Shown: positions 16,600 through 25,186 of the stretch, in pieces
Layout of the letters: each line of letters opens with the position of its first letter
Position numbering within the stretch: position 1 is the first letter of the stretch
Made by a program: the position numbers and the translations under genes
The notes under the pieces: generated by a model
Told to the model about the DNA's origin: nothing
The model's input: the letters and a program-made list of their open reading frames with translations, nothing else
Database searches by the model: none
Source of the DNA: Planctomycetota bacterium
Lineage (GTDB): Bacteria; Planctomycetota; GCA-002687715; DRQF01
NCBI GenBank assembly: GCA_011369445.1
Contig: DRQF01000245.1
Coordinates: 1-43,054 of the forward strand
DNA length: 43,054 nt
Direction of reading: 5' to 3'

Positions 16600-17519
16600 G
16601 TCAGGTGCTTGGTCTGGATCTGGGCGGGCTGGGCCTCAAGGCCGCCCTAGTGGATCCCGTGCAGGGCACGGTCGACAAGACCTGGTCTCAACCGCTGGAG
16701 GCCCGGGACGTGAAGACGGTTGAGGACCTCATCCTCCTTACCTGCCATGAGGCGGGCACCCCGTCGGCCATCGGCCTCGCGGTTCCGGGCGCCGTGAGCC
16801 GGGTCGGAAGGAGGGTCGTCCGTGCCGCCAATTTTCCCGACTGGCCCGCGCACATGGATTGGGGGACACGTCTCAACGAAGCTCTTGGCGTTGCCGTCTT
16901 CGTGGAGAACGATGCCGCGCTATTCACCTACGGGAACTGGCGACACGGCGTGGCGACCGGTTTGAGGAGCGTTCTCGGGGTGACGCTCGGAACCGGTGTT
17001 GGCGGGGGGCTGGTCTGCGGGGGCGATCTGTGGCGAGGGCACCGGGGATTCGCGGCCGAGGTGGGTCATGTCCTTTTCGAGGCGGACGGCGTTCCGTGCG
17101 GGTGCGGCGCGAAGGGGTGCCTGGAGCAGTACGCCTCCACGCTTTTTCTGCTGCGTGCTACGGCCGAGGAGGCGCCCGATCTGCTCTCCGACGTGCCCGT
17201 GAGTGCGTCCGGCCGCGTGCTGGCCGAAAAGGCAAGAGCCGGCGACGAATTCGCGATGGATCTGTTTCGAAGGTTGGGAAGGAACCTGGGGTGGGGTCTG
17301 GCCGGAGTTCTGAACGTGGTGGATGTCGAAGGGCTCGTGCTCGGGGGCGGACTCGTGGGGGCGAAGGACTTGTTCGAGAAGGAATTCGACGCGGCCCTAC
17401 GAGAGCGGGCCTACGCTTTCACCGGCGAACCGCCGGTCGTCCGTTGGGCGGTCAATCCCCATCAGGGTGCCGTGGGCGCGGCCTTCTACGCCTGGGATCA
17501 GAAGAACAGCTCTTCCTGA
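16596..17519 (+). CDS. ROK-family sugar kinase (glucokinase-like)
   Basis: The 307-residue protein has the ROK fold: N-terminal phosphate-1 loop GLDLGGLGLKAALVD, sugar-binding VENDAALFTYGNWRHG, adenosine loop GVTLGTGVGGGLV, and the ROK zinc site HVLF...PCGCGAKGCLEQYAS with three Cys and one His. The catalytic Asp is in the END sequence. It probably phosphorylates glucose or a related hexose with ATP in the cytoplasm; the family also includes fructokinases, N-acetylmannosamine kinases and allose kinases, and specificity cannot be read here. The ATG overlaps the stop of the channel gene (ATGA). Its 3' end overlaps the convergent radical SAM gene by 22 bp. No HTH domain is attached, so it is an enzyme rather than a ROK repressor. 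Confidence 0.92.
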   Translation: MSQVLGLDLGGLGLKAALVDPVQGTVDKTWSQPLEARDVKTVEDLILLTCHEAGTPSAIGLAVPGAVSRVGRRVVRAANFPDWPAHMDWGTRLNEALGVAVFVENDAALFTYGNWRHGVATGLRSVLGVTLGTGVGGGLVCGGDLWRGHRGFAAEVGHVLFEADGVPCGCGAKGCLEQYASTLFLLRATAEEAPDLLSDVPVSASGRVLAEKARAGDEFAMDLFRRLGRNLGWGLAGVLNVVDVEGLVLGGGLVGAKDLFEKEFDAALRERAYAFTGEPPVVRWAVNPHQGAVGAAFYAWDQKNSSS

Positions 17520-18592
17520 ATGCCGCCCGATGCATCCTGCCCTCGGGGAGGACGAAACGCCTTCGTGTTTGGCTTGGGGAGCGGTTTGTCGAGCCCCAGC
17601 CTTCGGGCGTGGATCTCGAACAGATGGGCCGTGAATTGGGCGCGGACCCCTTCGCCGCGAAACCTTCGACCAAAGCGATCGTCGTTCAGGCGGCCTCCTC
17701 GTGTGTCGGCCAGAGCATGAAGGATCTTGGTGGCGCGGGCGGGGCGATGCCGCTCCAGCCATTCGCGAAAGAGTCCCTCGACGGCGCCAGGGAGGCGAAG
17801 CAGCATCCACGAGGCTCCCCGGGCGCCTGCCTTCGCCGCCGCTTCGAGAATGGCTGGAATCTCCTCGTCGTTCAGACCTGGAATGACAGGGGCCACGAAG
17901 ACCTGGACGGGGACACCGGCCTGCGTGAGCTCGCGGATCACCTGCAGGCGCTCCGTCGGGGCGGAGCCACGGGGTTCCAGATCTCTCGTCAGGGTCTTGT
18001 CCAGGCTGGTGAGGGAGACGGCGACCGTGACGGCCCCGTGGTCCGCGAGGTCTCGTAGGAGGTCGATGTCGCGGAGGATGAGGCGAGACTTCGTCACGAT
18101 CGAGATGGCCTGGCGGGCCTCGGCGAAGACTTCGAGGGAGCGGCGCGTGATGCCGAGGTTTCGTTCCACGGGCTGCCATGCGTCGGTGGCTCCGGAAACA
18201 GAGACGATGTCACCCTGCCACTTGGGGGAGCGCAACTCTCGGCGCAGAACCGTCGGCGCTGCGATTTTCGCGAAGATGCGGGACTCGAAGTCAAGTCCTG
18301 CGGAGTGGCCGAGCCGCTCGTAGTCCGCGCGGGCGTAGCAGTAGATGCAGCCGTGCTCGCAGCCGCGATAGGGATTGAACGTCCAGCGAAAGGGGAGGTC
18401 GGGGGATCGGATCGGATTGAGGACCGTACGACAGTGGTCCTCGATGACCTCGGTGGCGAGTCGAAAACCGTCGGGGTGACGGTTTGCGAGCTCCTCGAGA
18501 TGGGACGGGTCCGCTTCGAGGGATCGACCCTCGAAGCGGTTGGCCGGATTCGACCCGGTGCCGCGTCCTCGGGGTCCGGGGGGACCCTTCAT
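17498..18592 (-). CDS. PA0069-family radical SAM protein
   Basis: This 364-residue cytoplasmic protein is a radical SAM enzyme of the spore-photoproduct-lyase-like group called the PA0069 family. The Fe4S4/SAM motif is in NPYRGCEHGCIYCYAR (CxxxCxxC), preceded by the family's N-terminal LNPIRSPDLPF. Further SAM-barrel signatures are GATDAWQPVE, VTKSRLILRDIDLL, SLTSLD and VFVAPVIPGLND. The reaction of this widespread family is unknown. The ATG at 18592 has only a weak ribosome-binding site. It lies 30 nt downstream of the superoxide dismutase gene on the same strand, so the two may be co-transcribed. The last 22 bp overlap the ROK kinase gene on the other strand. Confidence 0.92.
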   Translation of the reverse strand: MKGPPGPRGRGTGSNPANRFEGRSLEADPSHLEELANRHPDGFRLATEVIEDHCRTVLNPIRSPDLPFRWTFNPYRGCEHGCIYCYARADYERLGHSAGLDFESRIFAKIAAPTVLRRELRSPKWQGDIVSVSGATDAWQPVERNLGITRRSLEVFAEARQAISIVTKSRLILRDIDLLRDLADHGAVTVAVSLTSLDKTLTRDLEPRGSAPTERLQVIRELTQAGVPVQVFVAPVIPGLNDEEIPAILEAAAKAGARGASWMLLRLPGAVEGLFREWLERHRPARATKILHALADTRGGRLNDDRFGRRFRGEGVRAQFTAHLFEIHARRLGLDKPLPKPNTKAFRPPRGQDASGGIQEELFF

Positions 18593-18622
18593 CGGAGCGT
18601 GTCCGGTTGACGAGGCATCGGG

Positions 18623-19198
18623 TCAGAGGTTCTCGTTGGCGAAGTCCCAGTTGACGAGGTTCCAAAACGCCTCGATGTACTTGGGGCGCGCGTTCCGGTA
18701 GTCGATGTAGTACGCGTGCTCCCACACGTCGCAGGTGAGGATCGGTTTGGCCCCGTCTCGAATCGGGCAGCCGGCGTCGTGGGTCGAGGTGACTTCGAGC
18801 TTGCCGTCGGCGTTCTTGACCAGCCAGGCCCAGCCGGACCCGAAGTGGCCGCCGGCCGCCTTCGTGAAGGCGTCCTTGAAAGCGTCGAAACTTCCGAAGC
18901 TCTCGTTGATGGCGTCGGCGATCGCACCCTTCGGAGTCCCGCCCCCGTTGGGAGAGAGACACTTCCAGTAGAAGGAATGGTTGAAGTACTGGGCCGCCTG
19001 ATTGAACAGCCCGCCGTCCGCCTTCTTGATGATGTCATCGAGGGACGCCTCCTCGAATCCGGAGCCGGGCAGCATGGCATTCAGTTTGTTCGTGTAGGCG
19101 GCGTGGTGCTTGCCATGGTGGTACTCCAGCGTCTCGGCGGAGATGTGGGGAGAAAGTGCGTCCTTGGCATAGGGGAGTTCAGGAAGTTCGTAGCTCAT
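18623..19198 (-). CDS. sodB: Superoxide dismutase, Fe/Mn family (Fe-type features)
   Basis: The 191-residue enzyme converts superoxide to hydrogen peroxide and oxygen. Metal ligands are visible in order: His in LEYHHGKHH, His in FNQAAQYFNHSFYW, and Asp and His in CDVWEHAYYIDY. The Gln in AAQYFNH occupies the position typical of iron-type enzymes; GGHFGSGWAWL carries a His where metal-specificity residues vary, so a manganese or cambialistic enzyme cannot be excluded. The ATG at 19198 is the normal family start (MSYELPELPY) with AAGGAT upstream; a longer reading frame upstream is not needed. No signal peptide, so cytoplasmic. It is probably the first gene of a unit with the radical SAM gene. 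Confidence 0.96.
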   Translation of the reverse strand: MSYELPELPYAKDALSPHISAETLEYHHGKHHAAYTNKLNAMLPGSGFEEASLDDIIKKADGGLFNQAAQYFNHSFYWKCLSPNGGGTPKGAIADAINESFGSFDAFKDAFTKAAGGHFGSGWAWLVKNADGKLEVTSTHDAGCPIRDGAKPILTCDVWEHAYYIDYRNARPKYIEAFWNLVNWDFANENL

Positions 19199-19297
19199 GA
19201 TTGTTTCGTATCCTTCTGTCTTCTGGTGACTTGCGTGTATCACTCTCGACGACGCGTCGGCCTCGAGGGGCCGGGGTCCGCCGCTTCCACTCGATCC

Positions 19298-19303
19298 TAA
19301 GAT
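19298..19303 (+). promoter_or_regulatory. Candidate -10 element (TAAGAT)
   Basis: TAAGAT lies 55 nt upstream of the ATG at 19359 in the 160-nt divergent gap. The superoxide dismutase promoter must lie in the same gap on the other strand but could not be pinpointed. Confidence 0.25.
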
Positions 19304-19358
19304 CCCGTGCGGTCGATAGGAAGAGGGGGCCTGGCGCCCCGTGAAGAGGAGAGGGATC

Positions 19359-22300
19359 ATGTCAGCAAGCCACCCGCCCCGGGTGTCCGTCGTCATTCCG
19401 TGCAAGGACTACGGGCGATTCTTGGTCGAGGCCGTCCAGAGCGTTCTCAATCAAGGCATGTCCGAGTTGGAAGTCATCGTCGTGGATGACGGGAGCGCGG
19501 ACGAGACCGCCGTCCGCGCCCGCGACCTCCAGCGCTCCCTCGGGGAGGCAAGAGACGGGGCGCCGTCTTTCAGACTGATCTCCCAGGAGTGCTCGGGACA
19601 ACCGGCAAAGTCGCGCAACCGAGGAATTGCCGCCGCCCGTGGGCGATACGTCCTCTGCCTCGACGCGGATGATCGGCTGGAGCCAGATTCCCTGGCGCCT
19701 CTCGTGGCCTGCCTCGACGAGGACCCGGAGGTGGGGATCGCCTACGGCGACCAGAGGAACTTCGGCGAGCGGGACGGATTCGAGGCCCATCCGGAATACG
19801 ATGGACGTCGCCTGACCCTGTTCAACTTCATCCCTCCGGCGTCTTTGTTTCGACGGACGCTCTGGGAGGCCGTCGGAGGGTTTCGGACGAACGTTGTCGG
19901 CTACGAGGACTGGGACTTCTGGGTGGCCGCTCTCGCCGCGGGGTTCAGGGGCAAGCACATCCCCGGAGTCGTGTGGAACTATCGCCACCATGGCGACGGG
20001 CTCTACGCGCGTCAGGTTTCCCGCGACCGGGAACTCAAGGCTCGAGTCGTTCTGAATAACGCCTCTCTCTACGGACCGTTACAGATTCGGTGGGCCGAGG
20101 CCGTCATGGAGGGCGAGGCGTGGGCCGTGGAATTGGCGTCGCCCTTAGGGGTCGTTCCCCAGTTTCGAGGAGACGACCCGCCGCCCCTTCCCGAACCGCT
20201 GATTGTCGGCGGCGCTCTCGCTGGTTCCGTCAGCGCCCCGGCTGGGAACGCGCGCCCCGTGCCACCGCGGCGCATCCTGTTCACGATGTATGGATGGGAG
20301 GAGGAGGGGGGAGGAACGATTCTTCCCCGCGGCATCGCCAAGGCCCTTCAACGTCGAGGGTATTCCCTGGGGGTGATCGTCACATCGGCCAAGCCGATGG
20401 AGGGAAGTCCGCCGTACCACGTGACCGAGCGGGAGGACGAAGGAGTTCGAATCTTCGAAGTCCACAACAGACCCGCAATCTTCGCCGACCCCACACGTCC
20501 TGGGTTGGAGTGTGACGACCCTCGCATGAGGTCGGTGGTCCAACACCTCGTCCGTGGTTTCGCGCCCGACATCGTCCACGTCCACAGCATGTTGAGCTTT
20601 TCTCTGGCTTTTCTCGCGGACCTTCGAGACCAGGGCATCCCGGTCATCTACACGTCACACAACTACTGGCCTGTCTGCCCACGCATGTACCTTTTCCAAG
20701 GGGACCTGACCTTGTGTTCCGGGCCGGCCGAGAGCGGAGTGAACTGCGCCGTCTGCACGGGAGCCACCTCTGCCGCCGACGATTTCTCGCGACGACGAGA
20801 AGCGAGCCGCGAGATCTTCGCATCGGCCGTGACCGAGCACATCGCCGTGTCCCATCGGGTGCGCGAATTGTTCATCCAAGCGGGCCACGATCCCGCCAAC
20901 ATCTCGGTGCTACAGCAGCAACCCGAGGGGGTCGATGCGCTGTGGCGGGAAACCGGCTCCCGCCGCGTGCCGGCACCGGCACCGGCGGAGAATCGTCCGC
21001 TGAGAATCGCATTCATCGGAAGCCTTCTCCCGCAAAAGGGCGTCCATGTCCTCGTGAAGGCGCTGCAAGCGCTGCCGCCTGGGACCGTCACGGCGAGTAT
21101 CCATGGGAGCGGGCCCGAGGCCTATGTGGACGCTCTGAGGGAGTTGGACCCCACGGGCTCCTGTCGCTTCCTCGGTCGCTTCGAGACGGGAGATCTCCCG
21201 CGGCTTTTGGCGGAGGCCGACCTCCTCGCCGTGCCATCCATCTGGGAGGATTGCGCCCCCCTCGTCGTGGCCGAAGGGCTGGCAGCGCGACTGCCGATTC
21301 TTGGGAGCCGCATCGGCGGCATCCCGGACTTCGTCGAGGACGGTGTGACCGGCCTTCTCGTGCCGCCCGGCGACGTGCCGGCGTGGACGGAAGCGCTGCA
21401 CCGTTTCGTGCGCGAACCCCAACTCCTACCCAGGATGCAGGGAGCCATCGCCCCTCCGCGAGGATTCGAGGCGTACCTGGACGCTCTTGTCGAGCGGTAC
21501 GAGGCCGCCCTCGCGAAGGGGGCTGCCCACCCGGAACCCACGGTTCGGGCCCCGATCGCACCGGTAGACGAGGAACGCACCGTACCGGGGGTCGTCTGGG
21601 AGGGCTCCCAATTCGTCCAGCACTCTCTCGCCATCATCAACCGCGAGATTTGTTCACGGCTGCTCGAACGCGACGTAGACCTGGGCGTCTCTCTCTACGA
21701 GCCCCATACGTTCGGCCCCCACGGCACTCCGCGGTGGGAGAAGCTGTCCGAAAGGTTCGGCAGACGTCCGGATGGGCCCATCGATGTTCACGTGCGCCAC
21801 CAATGGCCGCCCCGATTCGACCGCCCCGCCGAGGGGGCGTGGGTCATGATTCAACCCTGGGAGTTCGGCAGTATCCCCAAGGACTGGGTGCGGCCGTTCC
21901 GCGACGAAGTGGACGAGATCTGGGTGCCGTCGAACTACGTGAGGGACGTCTACGTTGCCGGGGGCGTCCCGGAGGGAAAGATCGTCGTGATCCCCAATGG
22001 CTTCGACCCTGAGGTCTTTCATCCGGGGGTCCGTCCGATGGACCTGCGCACGTCCAAGACGTTTCGATTCCTCTTCGTGGGGGGGACGATTGCCCGGAAG
22101 GGGATCCACGGATTGCTGTCGGCCTATCTGGAGACCTTCACGCAAGCCGACGATGTCGTGCTCGTGATCAAGGACCTCGGGAGCCGGGGATGCTATCGCG
22201 GTGCGACGGCCGGTGATCTCATTCGCGATGCGGCGACTCTCCCAGGCGCGCCGGAGATCCTTCACATCGACGAGGAGCTCGACCACGAGGCTCTGGCCTC

Positions 22301-22715
22301 GCTCTACGCCGCCGCCGACGTTTTGGTCCATCCCTATCTCGGCGAGGGCTTCGGGATGCCCATTCTCGAGGCGATGGCCATGGGCAAGCCGGTCGTCGTG
22401 ACCGGGATGGGGGCCGCCCTGGACTTCGTGGACAACTCGGTCGGATACCTCATTCCGGCCGAAAAACAGACGTTCGACACGTTGAAGGTGGGCGACCTCG
22501 AATGCGTGGGCGCCCCCTGGTTGGCGTCCCCCGATCTGAAGGTCCTCGGGCGAGTCATGCGCGATTTGGCGCAGCGTCCCGCGGATGCCGCGCGGAGGGG
22601 AGAACGGGCCGCGGAGCGCGCCCGGCGGGACTACACATGGGACCGCGTGGTCGATCGCGTCGAGGAACGATTGAGAGTCCTGAGCCGTCGCAGTCAGGCG
22701 CTCGTCGGCGTGTGA
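19359..22715 (+). CDS. Three-domain glycosyltransferase (GT2-GT4-GT4 fusion)
   Basis: The 1118-residue protein joins three glycosyltransferases. Residues about 8-230 are a GT-A (GT2) domain: VSVVIPCKDYGRFL, VVDDGSADET and LCLDADDRLE with the DxD-type metal site. Residues about 303-700 are a GT-B (GT4) domain with VHVHSMLSFS, HNYWPVCPRM, IAFIGSLLPQKGVHVL and the acceptor end EDCAPLVVAEGLA. Residues about 744-1118 are a second GT4 domain with IWVPSNYVRDVY, FLFVGGTIARKGIHGLL and GEGFGMPILEAMAMG, which has the EX7E pair. No membrane segment or signal peptide. It probably builds a short surface glycan on a lipid carrier or protein. ATG 19359 is preceded by AGGAGAGGG; the GTG at 19341 would place that site inside the gene. 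Confidence 0.9.
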   Translation: MSASHPPRVSVVIPCKDYGRFLVEAVQSVLNQGMSELEVIVVDDGSADETAVRARDLQRSLGEARDGAPSFRLISQECSGQPAKSRNRGIAAARGRYVLCLDADDRLEPDSLAPLVACLDEDPEVGIAYGDQRNFGERDGFEAHPEYDGRRLTLFNFIPPASLFRRTLWEAVGGFRTNVVGYEDWDFWVAALAAGFRGKHIPGVVWNYRHHGDGLYARQVSRDRELKARVVLNNASLYGPLQIRWAEAVMEGEAWAVELASPLGVVPQFRGDDPPPLPEPLIVGGALAGSVSAPAGNARPVPPRRILFTMYGWEEEGGGTILPRGIAKALQRRGYSLGVIVTSAKPMEGSPPYHVTEREDEGVRIFEVHNRPAIFADPTRPGLECDDPRMRSVVQHLVRGFAPDIVHVHSMLSFSLAFLADLRDQGIPVIYTSHNYWPVCPRMYLFQGDLTLCSGPAESGVNCAVCTGATSAADDFSRRREASREIFASAVTEHIAVSHRVRELFIQAGHDPANISVLQQQPEGVDALWRETGSRRVPAPAPAENRPLRIAFIGSLLPQKGVHVLVKALQALPPGTVTASIHGSGPEAYVDALRELDPTGSCRFLGRFETGDLPRLLAEADLLAVPSIWEDCAPLVVAEGLAARLPILGSRIGGIPDFVEDGVTGLLVPPGDVPAWTEALHRFVREPQLLPRMQGAIAPPRGFEAYLDALVERYEAALAKGAAHPEPTVRAPIAPVDEERTVPGVVWEGSQFVQHSLAIINREICSRLLERDVDLGVSLYEPHTFGPHGTPRWEKLSERFGRRPDGPIDVHVRHQWPPRFDRPAEGAWVMIQPWEFGSIPKDWVRPFRDEVDEIWVPSNYVRDVYVAGGVPEGKIVVIPNGFDPEVFHPGVRPMDLRTSKTFRFLFVGGTIARKGIHGLLSAYLETFTQADDVVLVIKDLGSRGCYRGATAGDLIRDAATLPGAPEILHIDEELDHEALASLYAAADVLVHPYLGEGFGMPILEAMAMGKPVVVTGMGAALDFVDNSVGYLIPAEKQTFDTLKVGDLECVGAPWLASPDLKVLGRVMRDLAQRPADAARRGERAAERARRDYTWDRVVDRVEERLRVLSRRSQALVGV

Positions 22716-22720
22716 GGACG

Positions 22721-23146
22721 TCAGTCGTCCAGGCCGGTGACGGTGAGGATCAGGCGGCGCCGGTGAGAGCCCACGCGATGCTCATAGAGATAGAGCCCTT
22801 GCCAAGTCCCCAACAAGAGCCGTCCGTGCTCGACGGGGAGGGTCACGCTGGAGGACGTGAGGATCGAGCGGACGTGGGCCGGCATGTCGTCCGGGCCCTC
22901 GGACATGTGCTTGAACAGCGGCGAGCCGTCGGGGACGGCATCTGCTAGGAATCGCTCCAGGTCCTCGCGAACGCTCGGGTCCGCGTTCTCGCAAAGGATC
23001 AGGGACGCGCTGGTGTGCAGACAGAACACGTGGCAGAGGCCTGTCGCGACCCCTGAATGCCCGACGACGCTCTGAACTTGCTGGGTGAGATCGGTCGTGC
23101 CCCGGCCCTGGGTGTCGATGACGATACGGTCACGATGACCTCTCAT
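22721..23146 (-). CDS. yjbQ: YjbQ/UPF0047 family protein
   Basis: The 141-residue protein belongs to the widespread YjbQ family (secondary thiamine-phosphate synthase activity was reported for the E. coli member). Family signatures are LCHVFCLHTSASLILCENAD with conserved His and Asn-Ala-Asp, a middle HMSEGPDDMPAHVRS with metal-site His residues, and the C-terminal GTWQGLYLYEHR. Length is normal. ATG 23146 has GAGGAAA upstream. It follows the sirtuin gene by 46 nt on the same strand and converges with the glycosyltransferase gene 5 bp away. The physiological role remains unclear in any organism. Confidence 0.94.
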   Translation of the reverse strand: MRGHRDRIVIDTQGRGTTDLTQQVQSVVGHSGVATGLCHVFCLHTSASLILCENADPSVREDLERFLADAVPDGSPLFKHMSEGPDDMPAHVRSILTSSSVTLPVEHGRLLLGTWQGLYLYEHRVGSHRRRLILTVTGLDD

Positions 23147-23192
23147 GAGTTTCCTCCTCTCGATGGGCTGCGAACTGGTGTGCCGGCACGCA

Positions 23193-24020
23193 TCATGAAT
23201 CTCCGATCAGCGCGCTGACGATCTTCGGCACCCAATCGGTGGCCGGGCCACGGCATGCGAAGCCGTGAGAGCTTCGTCGGGCCGCTTGCCCAAACACGTT
23301 GTCATCCGGATTGACGTCGATGACTGTCGCGCCCACGCGCATCGCTTTCTCGAGCAACAGCATCGGCAATGTGGTGGCCCCGGTCGTCCCTATGACGATG
23401 AAGAGATTCGCCGAGGCGGTGGTCCGAAGAGCCGAGTCGTAGAAGAAATGTTCCTCGTCGTAGCACTCGTCGAAGAGCAGAACATGAGGGCGAGTCCACG
23501 CGCCACACCGGGGGCATCGGAGCCGGGCGAGAACCTCCTCCGGGAGGGGCCGGCTCTCGTCCTTCACGGCGAGCCCTTCCGGGAGTGGATGCAGACCGAG
23601 GCCGCATTCCCGCGAGCACCGCACCAAGGCGATGCGCCCGTGGATCTCGTAGAGGACTTCGTCTGCGGTACCTGCCCGTCGATGAAGCCCGTCCACGTTC
23701 TGGGTGATGAGATGGAATGCGCCGCAATGACGCCTCTCCAGATCGACCAGAGCGACGTGAGCCGCGTTCGGGCGTGCATCGCGGCAGATCCCCAATCGAA
23801 ACAGATACCAGCGCCAGAAGATCTCGGGCTCCTCCTCGAAGAAGCGCCGCGTCGCGAGTTCTTCGGGCCGGTAGACTTGCGAGCCCGGCGTCCAGTAGCC
23901 CTCCGGGCCTCGAAACGTGGGAATTCCGGACTCAGCCGAGATGCCCGCCCCCGTCAGCACGACGATGGATGCTCCGTCGCGTCCGAATTCCCGAAGGGTC
24001 CGAATATCGCTGGATTGCAT
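23193..24020 (-). CDS. Sir2-family NAD-dependent protein deacylase
   Basis: This 275-residue sirtuin removes acyl groups from lysines using NAD. It has the NAD-binding GAGISAESGIPTFRG, the catalytic TQNVDGLH and IHG with the active-site His, and a structural zinc site formed by Cys pairs in RCSREC and RCPRC. The second NAD-binding strand reads IGTTGATTLP instead of the usual GTS-type loop, and VIDVNPDDN replaces the common INxE, so substrate or cofactor contacts may differ. The ATG at 24020 (MQSSDIRTL) has GGAGG upstream; the longer frame up to 24158 would run through the start of the divergent amidase gene. It is probably co-transcribed with yjbQ, 46 nt downstream. Cytoplasmic. Confidence 0.92.
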   Translation of the reverse strand: MQSSDIRTLREFGRDGASIVVLTGAGISAESGIPTFRGPEGYWTPGSQVYRPEELATRRFFEEEPEIFWRWYLFRLGICRDARPNAAHVALVDLERRHCGAFHLITQNVDGLHRRAGTADEVLYEIHGRIALVRCSRECGLGLHPLPEGLAVKDESRPLPEEVLARLRCPRCGAWTRPHVLLFDECYDEEHFFYDSALRTTASANLFIVIGTTGATTLPMLLLEKAMRVGATVIDVNPDDNVFGQAARRSSHGFACRGPATDWVPKIVSALIGDS

Positions 24021-24111
24021 GTCCGCCTCCGACGTCGCCTCGTCTTTCCAAGGGCTCCCGCTCCTGGCAACATGGTGACGCAAAGCGCCCGTATTGACGA
24101 GGAGACGAAGG

Positions 24112-25050
24112 ATGATGTCACGGCGACTCATGGTAATCATTCTTGCTCTCGGCGTCACGACAGGTTGCGCGTCTCAGCCGCCGGTTCCCGCGGCTGGACC
24201 TGACGGTGGGGAAGAGCCGGGCGTCGTCTACATCGCCGGCGAGGCCCGTCCCATCGCCATCCCCGTGGTCACCTTCCGAGATCGCCGGGGATTCGACGCC
24301 TATCTCGAACGCTGTGCCTTCGATGACGGGCTTCTCCCCGGCCGACCCGCTCCCGGGTGCGAGACTCCCCGGCGCTATCGTCCCCGCCCCTCCCAGAGCG
24401 ACGGATGGGATCCGAAGAGGCTCAGGGAGGAAGTGAACCAGTTCGTCATCCATTACGACGTCTGCGTCACCTCCCATCGATGCTTCGAGGTGCTCCAGGA
24501 TCTTCGCGGACTCTCCGTCCACTTCATGCTCGACGTCGATGGAACGCTCTACCAGAGCCTGGATCTTGCCGAACGAGCCCGCCACGCCGGCGTGGCCAAT
24601 GACCATTCCGTGGGGATCGAGATCGCCCACGTGGGGGCGTACCCTCCGGGGAAGGATGCGTGGAGAAAACGATACCGCCTCGATGCAGCCGGCCAGCGGT
24701 GGCTGTCGATCGAAGAGGCGTTGGAGCCGCCCCCCGGAGGTCCCTTTTTGGTTGCGGGACCTTCGGACCGCACGGGCGTCATCAACGGGCGACGCCTGGT
24801 CCAGGCGGAGTTCACCGAGGCCCAGTACCGCACCCTGGAAGTCCTCACCGACTTCTTGTGCCGGGAGTTTCCCCGATTGCGTCGTGACGCACCCCGCGAC
24901 GCCACGGGAGAGATCCTGACCCGCTGCTTGACGAAGGAAGAGTTGGCGAGTTTTCGCGGAATTCTGGGCCATTTCCACGTTTCTCGGAGAAAATCCGACC
25001 CCGGTCCCGCCTTCCGGTGGCGTCGAATCCTCCGGCCCTCCCGCCCCTGA
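24112..25050 (+). CDS. Lipoprotein N-acetylmuramoyl-L-alanine amidase (Amidase_2)
   Basis: The 312-residue product has a lipoprotein signal (LGVTTGC, Cys at about residue 20) and is predicted to face the periplasm. The catalytic domain is Amidase_2 (AmpD/AmiD-like), which cuts the bond between N-acetylmuramic acid and the stem peptide. Visible signatures are FVIHYD with the first zinc His, LDVDGTLYQSLDL, NDHSVGIEIAH and GHFHVSRRKSDPGPAF with the second zinc His and the family's DPGPAF stretch. The extra segment with four Cys around CVTSHRC is unusual. ATG 24112 is chosen for AGGAG 7 nt upstream; a TTG at 24094 is less likely. It lies divergent from the sirtuin and before the Tol/Ton-like operon, a fitting place for an envelope enzyme. 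Confidence 0.9.
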   Translation: MMSRRLMVIILALGVTTGCASQPPVPAAGPDGGEEPGVVYIAGEARPIAIPVVTFRDRRGFDAYLERCAFDDGLLPGRPAPGCETPRRYRPRPSQSDGWDPKRLREEVNQFVIHYDVCVTSHRCFEVLQDLRGLSVHFMLDVDGTLYQSLDLAERARHAGVANDHSVGIEIAHVGAYPPGKDAWRKRYRLDAAGQRWLSIEEALEPPPGGPFLVAGPSDRTGVINGRRLVQAEFTEAQYRTLEVLTDFLCREFPRLRRDAPRDATGEILTRCLTKEELASFRGILGHFHVSRRKSDPGPAFRWRRILRPSRP

Positions 25051-25105
25051 ATCCCCGCGGCACGGCGGCTCAGCGAGCGTGCGAGAGCAGAAGCGTCCCC
25101 CGTAT

Positions 25106-25123
25106 CTCCTAAAAACTTAGGAG
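25106..25123. promoter_or_regulatory. Perfect palindromic hairpin upstream of the Tol/Ton-like operon
   Basis: CTCCTAA (25106-25112) and TTAGGAG (25117-25123) are exact inverted repeats with the 4-nt spacer AAAC, AT-richer than the surroundings. Followed by only three T residues, it would be a weak terminator for the amidase gene; its symmetry and position 64 nt before the operon start also fit an operator. Confidence 0.35.
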
Positions 25124-25186
25124 TTTGACGGAGTGTCGTCGTATTCCGACCGTTCCGCGACTGTCCCGCTCTTGGAGGAACCCGCC

